Positions 1 through 4,489 of a stretch of 5,458 bases of DNA are shown in pieces. The position numbers and the translations under genes were made by a program. How positions within the stretch are numbered: the stretch's first letter is position 1; every line of letters starts with the position of its first letter. The notes beneath the pieces are model-generated. The model saw only the letters and a list, made by a program, of their open reading frames with translations, had not been told where the DNA came from and did no database searches. Source of the stretch: Thiotrichaceae bacterium (GTDB lineage Bacteria; Pseudomonadota; Gammaproteobacteria; Thiotrichales; Thiotrichaceae); the NCBI GenBank assembly GCA_027008885.1, contig JALVDQ010000024.1, positions 1 through 5,458 on the forward strand. Reading direction: 5' to 3'.

Positions 1-207
1 TGCCTCAATGGGTTCTAATATATCTCCTGTGATTTTAAGGTTTTGTTTGTTCGAGCCAAATAAAGTTTTGGGCTTGCTAATAATGGGAGATAGCTTGCTA
101 ACAGGTACGCCATTTTTGGTAATAATAATCTCATCGCCAGTATCATTTACCTGATCCATAAGTGCCAGGCACTTAGCTTTAAACTCTGATGCTTTTATTG
201 TTTGCAT
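1..207 (-). CDS. Phd/YefM-family antitoxin, 3' end cut by window edge
   Basis: Reading the minus strand from an ATG at 207-205 gives 69 open codons that run off the window. The protein begins MQTIKASEFKAKCLALMD and continues through D-E-I-I-I-T-K-N-G-V-P-V-S-K-L (25-39), then a K-P-K-T-L-F-G stretch (45-51) and G-D-I-L-E-P-I at 61-67. This is the usual order for small type II antitoxins of the Phd/YefM fold: an N-terminal dimerising DNA-binding domain followed by a tail that wraps the toxin. Relatives are about 75-85 residues, so only the last few codons and the stop should be missing. A purine-rich ribosome site (AAAGAGAG) lies 5 bases before the ATG. Family knowledge predicts a toxin gene, often a VapC-like PIN or RelE/Doc-type protein, directly downstream to the left of the window; it is not visible here. 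The identity of that toxin is inference only. Confidence 0.88.
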   Translation of the reverse strand, partial: MQTIKASEFKAKCLALMDQVNDTGDEIIITKNGVPVSKLSPIISKPKTLFGSNKQNLKITGDILEPIEA

Positions 208-237
208 AATGACTCTCTTTGTTTAACCATGGTCATG

Positions 238-266
238 ATTATAGTCACATAGATTTAAACTGTCTA
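238..266 (-). promoter_or_regulatory. Sigma-70 promoter of the antitoxin gene
   Basis: On the minus strand, TAGACA (266-261) and a perfect TATAAT (243-238) are separated by exactly 17 bp. Transcription should start near position 231, giving a leader of about 24 bases before the antitoxin ATG. The match to consensus is 11 of 12 bases. Confidence 0.75.
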
Positions 267-279
267 TAAATCTATGTGA
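245..279. promoter_or_regulatory. Inverted-repeat operator around the antitoxin -35 box
   Basis: TCACATAGATTTA (245-257) is repeated as its exact reverse complement TAAATCTATGTGA (267-279), with a 9-base spacer (258-266) that contains the -35 hexamer. One arm fills the -35/-10 spacer and the other sits just upstream of -35. A dimeric protein bound here would block RNA polymerase. Type II antitoxins, alone or with their toxin, usually repress their own promoter, so this is the probable autoregulatory site. The geometry is seen directly; the binding protein is inferred. Confidence 0.75.
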
Positions 280-289
280 ATGACTGCTT

Positions 290-333
290 AGGGACGGCGC
301 AACAATAAACCTACCAATTATCACGCAGTCCCT
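290..333. repeat. Short inverted repeat AGGGAC / GTCCCT
   Basis: AGGGAC (290-295) and GTCCCT (328-333) are exact reverse complements about 32 bases apart. It lies between the antitoxin operator and the REPIN-like element. No U-tract follows on either side, so it is not a good terminator. It may be a decayed REP-like sequence or chance. Confidence 0.3.
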
Positions 334-345
334 TACTATTAATCA
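334..345 (+). repeat. Left copy of a 12-bp direct repeat flanking the REPIN
   Basis: TACTATTAATCA here recurs exactly at 442-453. The two copies bracket the inverted REP pair, with 13 bases between this copy and the first GTAG and 2 bases between the second GTAG and the right copy. It could be a duplicated flank or part of the repeated unit. Confidence 0.6.
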
Positions 346-358
346 CTCCAAAAGCACA

Positions 359-439
359 GTAGGGTTGGTGGAGTTTACGCAATCAACCAGGCACAGAGCT
401 TTAAATATGGTCGGTTCCGCAAGGCTACACCGCCCCTAC
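359..439. repeat. REPIN-like element: two GTAG-headed REP palindromes in inverted orientation
   Basis: On the plus strand, GTAG (359-362) is followed by an imperfect palindrome (363-388) whose outer stem pairs GGTTGGT with ATCAACC (one G-T pair). On the minus strand, GTAG (439-436) is followed by a related palindrome (435-409) pairing GGGCGGT with ACCGACC (one mismatch). The two units match at roughly two thirds of positions and point at each other across a 20-base spacer (389-408). Stem positions change together between copies: a T-A pair in one is C-G in the other, and a G-T pair becomes G-C. A GTAG head followed by a stem-loop is the signature of REP sequences moved by RAYT (REP-associated tyrosine) transposases, and an inverted pair is a REPIN. 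No RAYT gene lies in the window. With the operator to its left and the menA leader to its right, this accounts for most of the gene-free stretch 208-550. Confidence 0.72.
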
Positions 440-441
440 AA

Positions 442-453
442 TACTATTAATCA
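442..453 (+). repeat. Right copy of the 12-bp direct repeat
   Basis: TACTATTAATCA is identical to 334-345 and starts 2 bases after the end of the REP pair. Confidence 0.6.
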
Positions 454-550
454 TATAAATTTTTCTGATCTTGTAATCATTCTAAAACTATTCTTGTTCA
501 ACGCGACTGTTTATACTTCGCAGCCTAGATATATAAATAGGTAAAAAAAT

Positions 551-1489
551 TTGAATACCCAAGCAGAACCTGCCATTGAGAAGTTTCCGAATAAACTTGC
601 GATTTATTTTGCGGCAACTCGTCCTCCCTTTATTTTAGCAACCATTATTCCGATTTTACTAGGCTTTGCCTATGGTCATTACCATGGTTTTGAGATCAAT
701 TGGCTACATTTTTTCCTTGCTGTATTAGCGGGCATTTTTTTGCACGCCGGGGTGAATGTGCTTAATGATTACTATGATGCACTTAATGGAACGGATGATT
801 TTAACGAGGAACGTATTTATCCTTTTACTGGCGGAAGTCGCTTTATCCAAAATGAGGTATTAAGTCGCAGTCAGACGCGTGATTTTGGTTTGGGGCTGAT
901 TGCAGCGGTAGTTTTGATTGGTCTTTATCTGGTGTTGCATGTTGATGCAAGTTTATTATTACCTTTAGGACTTTTTGGGATTTTTATTGGCTGGGCGTAT
1001 TCTGCTCCTCCCTTGCAATTGAATAGTCGAGGCTTGGGGGAATTAACGGTTCTCGTTGGCTTTAGCTTATTGCCTTTAGGTGCGTGGCTTATACAAACAG
1101 GATATTTTTCACTCAGTGTGGTATTAATTGCCCTTCCCTTAGGTGCATTAACTTGTAATCTGCTTTACATTAATCAATTTCCAGATCGTAAAGCGGATAT
1201 TCAGGCAAAAAAAATGCATTGGGTCGCCCGTTTACCAATCAGCGTTTCGCGTTGGGGGTACTGGATAATATCAGGAGTCGCCTGGTTGTTGATTGTTGTA
1301 TTTGTTGCACAAGGTTTACTACCCACTTTGTCATTAATATCATTAGCACCAATCGTACTTAGCTTTATTGCAGGAATGGAATTGCTAAAATATAGTGATC
1401 AACCACAGAAGCTGGAAGTGGCTATTAAAATGACAATTTTAACCATGCTATCGCATGGCATCTTATTGATAATATCGTTATTGTTTTAA
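551..1489 (+). CDS. menA: UbiA-family prenyltransferase, MenA-like (1,4-dihydroxy-2-naphthoate polyprenyltransferase type)
   Basis: An integral membrane protein of 312 residues, the usual size for UbiA-superfamily enzymes, which attach a polyprenyl chain from its diphosphate to an aromatic ring. The first Asp-rich, Mg-diphosphate binding motif is N-V-L-N-D-Y-Y-D (69-76), followed by P-F-T-G-G-S-R (91-97). The second is D-R-K-A-D (212-216) after Y-I-N-Q-F-P. The conserved Y-S-A-P-P lies at 150-154. About eight or nine hydrophobic segments alternate with short loops. The start is TTG at 551: an in-frame TAA at 542-544 rules out anything upstream, no in-frame ATG occurs until late in the protein, and a weak TAGG (538-541) sits 9 bases before it. 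A -10-like TATACT lies at 512-517, without a convincing -35. The motifs fit the MenA side of the family, but no other men genes are in view and the true acceptor could differ. The gene stands alone. Confidence 0.8.
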   Translation: MNTQAEPAIEKFPNKLAIYFAATRPPFILATIIPILLGFAYGHYHGFEINWLHFFLAVLAGIFLHAGVNVLNDYYDALNGTDDFNEERIYPFTGGSRFIQNEVLSRSQTRDFGLGLIAAVVLIGLYLVLHVDASLLLPLGLFGIFIGWAYSAPPLQLNSRGLGELTVLVGFSLLPLGAWLIQTGYFSLSVVLIALPLGALTCNLLYINQFPDRKADIQAKKMHWVARLPISVSRWGYWIISGVAWLLIVVFVAQGLLPTLSLISLAPIVLSFIAGMELLKYSDQPQKLEVAIKMTILTMLSHGILLIISLLF

Positions 1490-1521
1490 ACCACTTAGAT
1501 CAGCCAGGAAAAACAAAAAAA

Positions 1522-1621
1522 GACACCCGTAATGATACTAATTACTCAAGTTTCGGAGTTCAAAAACAGTCATAGAAACACTGATTCCAGTAACTTGAAA
1601 TACTAATTAATTATGGGTGTC
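1522..1621. repeat. 100-bp fold-back (long imperfect inverted repeat) element
   Basis: GACACCC (1522-1528) pairs exactly with GGGTGTC (1615-1621), and TCAAGTT (1546-1552) pairs with AACTTGA (1592-1598) at nearly the same distance inward. Weaker pairing lies between and inside these (CAGT 1567-1570 with ACTG 1580-1583). A 10-base direct repeat, ATACTAATTA, occurs at 1535-1544 and 1600-1609. On the minus strand the hairpin is followed immediately by a run of seven T (1521-1515), as in an intrinsic terminator reading leftward, yet no minus-strand gene is seen to its right. It may be a small non-autonomous insertion or a structured RNA. It carries no open reading frame of note. Confidence 0.6.
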
Positions 1622-1661
1622 CTGGATTTCCCTCTCAGTGGTTTGTAAGGTTGTTGTTGTG

Positions 1662-1711
1662 GGAAAATATATAAAAAACCAGGGGGATGGGTTAAACTTC
1701 CGGTTTTAATA
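1662..1711 (+). repeat. Repeat copy A: degenerate, shortened copy of the hairpin at 3141-3211
   Basis: The first 31 bases (1662-1692) match 3141-3171 at 26 positions, ending in the shared GGGGGATGGGT. The 3' arm present in the other copy (TACCCATCCCCCC) is missing here, and the sequence passes almost directly to GGTTTTAATA, which resembles the T-tract of the full copy. A different short hairpin remains: AAAACC (1675-1680) with GGTTTT (1702-1707). It lies 30 bases before cobS and may be a decayed terminator of the preceding transcript. Confidence 0.5.
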
Positions 1712-1741
1712 TAGCCGTTTCCTAAAGCTGTTTCTGAATCC

Positions 1742-2488
1742 ATGATTTCTCTTTACCAGCGATATAGCAATGCTTTGTGGCTTGCACTGGCTTTGTTAAC
1801 GCGCTTGCCAACACCACAATCCGGGCGTATTGAGGCGCGCGATTCCGGACTTTCTGTTTTATTTTATCCCCTGGTTGGGCTAATCATTGGTGTTATTCTT
1901 TATCTGCCCGTTCTTGTTTTTCCTGATGTATCTGCGCTCTTGCTGAGTGCCGTTATTGTAAGTCTCTGGGCAATAATAACTGGCGGTTTACACCTTGACG
2001 GGCTTGCCGACAGTGCTGATGCATGGCTCGGCGGACTGGGTGAGCGGGAGCGTATGCAACGCATTATGAAAGATCCGCTGCTAGGTTCGGCAGGTGTGAT
2101 TGCCATAGTTTGCGTATTAATACTAAAATTTGCGGCACTCACAAGCCTGCTTCAGCAGGAAAAAAACCTGGCAATACTGATCGCACCAGTGATTGGGCGG
2201 AGTATGATTCTGCTGCTATTTTTAAGCACACCCTATGTCAGCAAGCAGGGCATGGCGAGTGACATGGTGGCATTTTTACCCGGAAAGCAGGCATACCGGG
2301 TGCTTTTTGCAAGCCTGATCCCGGGTTTAATATACAGTTTCCGGGGGCTGCTGCTGGTCTTAATCATCTTTTGGTTTTTGCGACGTTTAATGCTTAAACT
2401 TCTGGGTGGCTGCACTGGCGATACACTGGGTGCAAGTGTTGAGATTTCAGAGATGATGTTTTTATTGTCAACGGCACTATTTTTATGA
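1742..2488 (+). CDS. cobS: Adenosylcobinamide-GDP ribazoletransferase (cobalamin synthase)
   Basis: CobS joins adenosylcobinamide-GDP to alpha-ribazole (or its phosphate) at the inner membrane, the final assembly step of adenosylcobalamin. The 248 residues equal the usual family length. In order: an N-terminal L-A-L-L-T-R-L-P-T-P (16-25), the metal-binding block G-G-L-H-L-D-G-L-A-D-S-A-D (81-93), M-K-D-P-L-L-G-S-A-G (109-118), G-R-S at 152-154, and the C-terminal L-G-G-C-T-G-D-T-L-G-A with a following Glu (221-234). Several hydrophobic helices lie between. The ATG at 1742 is the only usable start: an in-frame TAG sits at 1712-1714 and no ATG, GTG or TTG intervenes. There is no clear Shine-Dalgarno sequence before it, so translation may be weak. 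I see neither cobalamin-riboswitch motifs nor other cob genes beside it. It probably acts with genes elsewhere, or in salvage of cobinamide. Confidence 0.93.
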   Translation: MISLYQRYSNALWLALALLTRLPTPQSGRIEARDSGLSVLFYPLVGLIIGVILYLPVLVFPDVSALLLSAVIVSLWAIITGGLHLDGLADSADAWLGGLGERERMQRIMKDPLLGSAGVIAIVCVLILKFAALTSLLQQEKNLAILIAPVIGRSMILLLFLSTPYVSKQGMASDMVAFLPGKQAYRVLFASLIPGLIYSFRGLLLVLIIFWFLRRLMLKLLGGCTGDTLGASVEISEMMFLLSTALFL

Positions 2489-2543
2489 CTGCTTCTTGAT
2501 TGCTTTTACTGTAGCTGGCTTTGTTACTTGCTTTTGTCTTTCA

Positions 2544-2577
2544 TGTCGGCTATTTGTCGTAACCGACAATAACGGTT
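2544..2577. promoter_or_regulatory. Cluster of TGTCG half-sites upstream of the HTH-2TM gene
   Basis: TTGTCG-TAAC-CGACAA (2554-2569) is a palindrome with 6-base arms. A further TGTCGG lies at 2544-2549 and pairs with CCGACA (2563-2568). AACCG (2561-2565) also pairs with CGGTT (2573-2577). The cluster ends 43 bases before the start of a gene for a DNA-binding protein, a typical place for autoregulation. There is no T-tract, so it is not a terminator of cobS. A -10-like TGTAAT sits at 2582-2587 without a good -35. That this is an operator is inference. Confidence 0.45.
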
Positions 2578-2619
2578 TGATTGTAATCTTTATCACAGAT
2601 AGACGGGGAATGAGAATAT

Positions 2620-3108
2620 ATGATTATTAGAAAATTACGCTTGCAACGTGGCTGGTCACAGGAGCAGCTATCTCAAATGAGTGGAATCAGTAGCCGTACA
2701 ATTCAGCGCATTGAACGTGGACAAAAGGCAAGTGCAGAGTCTTTAAAATCCCTGGCGGCTGTTTTTGAAATTGACTTTCAACAATTAAAACAGGAGATTG
2801 AAGAAATGAATACCCAAAAGGACAATAAAGCCACGACCCTGATTACCGATGAAGAGAGCAGAGCAATCGAATATGTCAGAAACCTCAAAGGCTTTTATTC
2901 CCATCTTGTTGTGTATGTTCTGGTTATCATCCTTTTATTTATTGTTAACTACATGACATCACCCGGGTATATCTGGGCATGGTGGGTTTTACTGGGATGG
3001 GGGATTGGCATTATTTCACATGCACTCAGGGTTTTTGGCGTATTTGCTTTGTTTGGTCCAGAGTGGGAAAAAAAGAAAATTGAGAAACGCCTGGGTAGAA
3101 AGCTTTAG
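2620..3108 (+). CDS. XRE-type helix-turn-helix regulator fused to a 2TM membrane domain
   Basis: A 162-residue protein in two parts. Residues 1-55 form a Cro/CI-type helix-turn-helix: L-R-L-Q-R-G-W-S-Q-E-Q-L (6-17), then the recognition helix region S-S-R-T-I-Q-R-I-E-R-G-Q (25-36). After a charged linker (56-80) comes the 2TM domain: R-N-L-K-G-F-Y-S-H-L (87-96), a first membrane helix about 96-112, a Trp-rich turn, a second helix about 118-137 containing G-W-G-I-G, then H-A-L and a cytosolic tail with W-E-K-K-K-I-E-K-R-L (149-158). Both ends should face the cytosol, so the DNA-binding part would be held at the inner membrane. The signal sensed and the target genes are unknown; the TGTCG palindrome upstream suggests control of its own gene. 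The start ATG has a purine-rich GGGGAATGAG ahead of it. Its transcript should end at the strong hairpin at 3153-3207. Confidence 0.85.
   Translation: MIIRKLRLQRGWSQEQLSQMSGISSRTIQRIERGQKASAESLKSLAAVFEIDFQQLKQEIEEMNTQKDNKATTLITDEESRAIEYVRNLKGFYSHLVVYVLVIILLFIVNYMTSPGYIWAWWVLLGWGIGIISHALRVFGVFALFGPEWEKKKIEKRLGRKL
2792..2808 (+). promoter_or_regulatory. Possible internal ribosome site and ATG inside the HTH-2TM gene
   Basis: AGGAG (2792-2796) stands 9 bases before an in-frame ATG (2806-2808, residue Met63), right at the junction between the HTH and the membrane domain. This match to the ribosome-binding consensus is better than that of the annotated start. Use of it would give a 100-residue protein (ending at 3108) made of the linker and 2TM domain without DNA-binding ability. 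Inferred from sequence only. Confidence 0.35.
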
Positions 3109-3152
3109 TTGGTAGTGATGCGGTTTAAGTTATTTCATCTGGAAAATATGTG

Positions 3153-3207
3153 AAAAAAGGGGGGGATGGGTAGTTTATATACATAAATACCCATCCCCCC
3201 TGTTTTT
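3153..3207 (+). terminator. Strong bidirectional intrinsic terminator after the HTH-2TM gene (repeat copy B)
   Basis: GGGGGGATGGGTA (3160-3172) is matched by its exact reverse complement at 3188-3200. Inside, TTTAT (3174-3178) pairs with ATAAA (3183-3187) past one bulged G, leaving a 4-base loop. On the plus strand TGTTTTTAAT follows, with more T-runs at 3212-3225. On the minus strand the A-run at 3153-3158 supplies a T-tract, so it can work both ways. It starts 45 bases after the HTH-2TM stop codon and insulates the DAHP synthase gene. The 5' half (3141-3171) is shared with 1662-1692. Confidence 0.88.
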
Positions 3208-3228
3208 AATACTTTTTTGATTTTTAAT

Positions 3229-3247
3229 AAGCAACCCTGCTTTTTTT
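3229..3247 (+). terminator. Weak second terminator-like hairpin before the DAHP synthase gene
   Basis: AAGCA (3229-3233) pairs with TGCTT (3238-3242) around a 4-base ACCC loop and runs into seven T (3241-3247). The short stem would be weak alone. It may back up the large terminator just upstream; if a promoter lies upstream of it, it could instead attenuate the next gene, but no leader peptide is visible. Confidence 0.35.
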
Positions 3248-3311
3248 ATTCCGTTAAAAAGCTTCTGTGTTACATTAGGCGGCTTTCACAAAGTTAGTGA
3301 CACTAAAAACC

Positions 3312-4361
3312 ATGCCTAATACCGAAAACATCAATATCAAGTCAAATGAGATTCTTCTCACTCCTCTCGAAATGCACACTCTGTTGCCACTTTCCAAAGA
3401 GAACGAACGCCAGGTGCTGAAGCATCGTCAGGTTTTGCAAGATATATTAAGTGGCAAGGATAAACGCCTGTTTGTGGTTGTAGGTCCCTGTTCAATCCAT
3501 GATGTCAAGGCTGCCAAAGATTATGCGGCACGCCTGAAGAAACTGGCTGATGAAGTCTCGGATACACTGTTTCTGGTTATGCGCGTCTATTTTGAAAAGC
3601 CCCGTACCACAACTGGCTGGAAAGGCTTGATCAATGACCCTCATCTTGATGGCTCGTTTGATATTGTGAATGGATTAAAGCAGGCACGGCAGTTATTGAT
3701 TGATCTTGTTGATAGCGGGCTGCCTATTGCTACCGAGGCTCTTGACCCCATCAGTCCGCAGTATCTGGCTGATCTGGTTAGCTGGAGTGCAATTGGCGCG
3801 CGCACTACCGAGTCACAAACACATCGTGAAATGGCAAGTGGTCTGTCATCACCTGTTGGTTTTAAAAATGGCACAGATGGCAGCCTGAAAGTCGCCATTG
3901 ATGCCATGCAAGCAGTTTCCAGTCCACACAGTTTTTTGGGAATCAATCGTCAGGGACAAGTTGCCATTGTGCATACCAGGGGTAATGCCTTTGCTCATGT
4001 GGTACTGCGTGGAGGTGGCGGAAAACCGAATTATGATGCCGATACCATTAATAACTGTATTAAAAGACTAACTGCAAAAGGTCTGCAGCCCAATATCGTT
4101 GTTGATTGCAGCCATGAAAATTCAAATAAAAATCCTGACAACCAGGAGAGGGTTTTCAAGGAATGTATTCAACAACGCTTGCAGGGAAACCCGAGTATTG
4201 TTGGCATGATGCTGGAAAGTAATATCAACTGGGGCAGACAGGATATTCCCAAAGACTTGTCTGAACTAAAGTATGGCGTATCTGTAACAGATGCCTGCAT
4301 CGACTGGGAAACGACGCAACGGATTATTCGGGAAGCTAATCACCTGATACAAAATACCTGA
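3312..4361 (+). CDS. aroF: 3-deoxy-7-phosphoheptulonate (DAHP) synthase, class I, AroF/AroG type
   Basis: Catalyses the first step of the shikimate pathway, condensing phosphoenolpyruvate with erythrose 4-phosphate in the cytosol. From the ATG at 3312 the protein has 349 residues, close to the E. coli isozymes (about 350). Visible blocks: G-P-C-S-I-H-D (metal ligand Cys60), M-R-V-Y-F-E-K-P-R-T-T-T-G-W-K-G (90-105), G-A-R-T-T-E-S-Q (162-169), G-F-K-N-G-T-D-G (183-190), D-C-S-H (His268), M-L-E-S (Glu302) and S-V-T-D-A-C-I (Asp327). The four metal ligands are all present. Stretches such as S-W-S-A-I-G-A-R-T-T-E-S-Q-T-H-R-E-M-A-S-G-L-S, G-I-N-R-Q-G-Q-V-A and K-Y-G-V-S-V-T-D resemble the Tyr-sensitive AroF more than AroG, so feedback by tyrosine is likely but not proven. 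An in-frame GTG at 3297 would add five residues; I prefer the ATG, though neither has a good ribosome site. serC follows 128 bp downstream. Confidence 0.93.
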   Translation: MPNTENINIKSNEILLTPLEMHTLLPLSKENERQVLKHRQVLQDILSGKDKRLFVVVGPCSIHDVKAAKDYAARLKKLADEVSDTLFLVMRVYFEKPRTTTGWKGLINDPHLDGSFDIVNGLKQARQLLIDLVDSGLPIATEALDPISPQYLADLVSWSAIGARTTESQTHREMASGLSSPVGFKNGTDGSLKVAIDAMQAVSSPHSFLGINRQGQVAIVHTRGNAFAHVVLRGGGGKPNYDADTINNCIKRLTAKGLQPNIVVDCSHENSNKNPDNQERVFKECIQQRLQGNPSIVGMMLESNINWGRQDIPKDLSELKYGVSVTDACIDWETTQRIIREANHLIQNT

Positions 4362-4477
4362 TACGAAAAACCTGGAGTCTGCCTGATTCTTCTCATTTAA
4401 TTCAAAATTTCCCATGCAAGTTTTGGCTCTTCATGGTAAAACACGCACTTATTTTATTTTTCCCTAAATCTTTAAAC

Positions 4478-4481
4478 AGGA
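4478..4481 (+). promoter_or_regulatory. Ribosome-binding site of serC
   Basis: AGGA stands 8 bases before the ATG at 4490 and fixes the start there. The rest of the 128-bp gap after the DAHP synthase gene (4362-4489) shows neither a terminator hairpin nor a convincing promoter. Confidence 0.65.
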
Positions 4482-4489
4482 ATTTACAA

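Noticed and set aside
194..236. Small minus-strand ORF (13 codons, starts ATG at 236-234) overlapping the antitoxin start in another frame.
   Set aside because: It begins at or before the predicted transcription start, has no ribosome site and no recognisable content.
296..314. A third, degenerate REP unit on the minus strand (GTAGG followed by TTGCGCC).
   Set aside because: Only a few bases match the two clear units, and no stem can be formed with the right spacing.
1522..1621. An integron attC recombination site.
   Set aside because: The ends lack the GTTRRRY / RYYYAAC core-site pair, and no integrase or cassette structure is nearby.
1490..1741. A cobalamin riboswitch upstream of cobS.
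   Set aside because: The B12-box and the other conserved core motifs are not visible; the region is explained by the fold-back element and repeat copy A.
1900..2142. Open minus-strand frame of 80 codons inside cobS.
   Set aside because: It lies opposite a clear cobS coding region, is rich in Ser, Pro and Arg as antisense frames are, and matches no family I know.
3261..3311. A TyrR box or attenuator leader controlling the DAHP synthase gene.
   Set aside because: No TGTAAA-N6-TTTACA-like palindrome and no Tyr-, Phe- or Trp-rich leader peptide can be read.
3641..3946. Open minus-strand frame of 101 codons inside the DAHP synthase gene.
   Set aside because: It is antisense to the most conserved part of that gene, with no start context and no protein-like motif.
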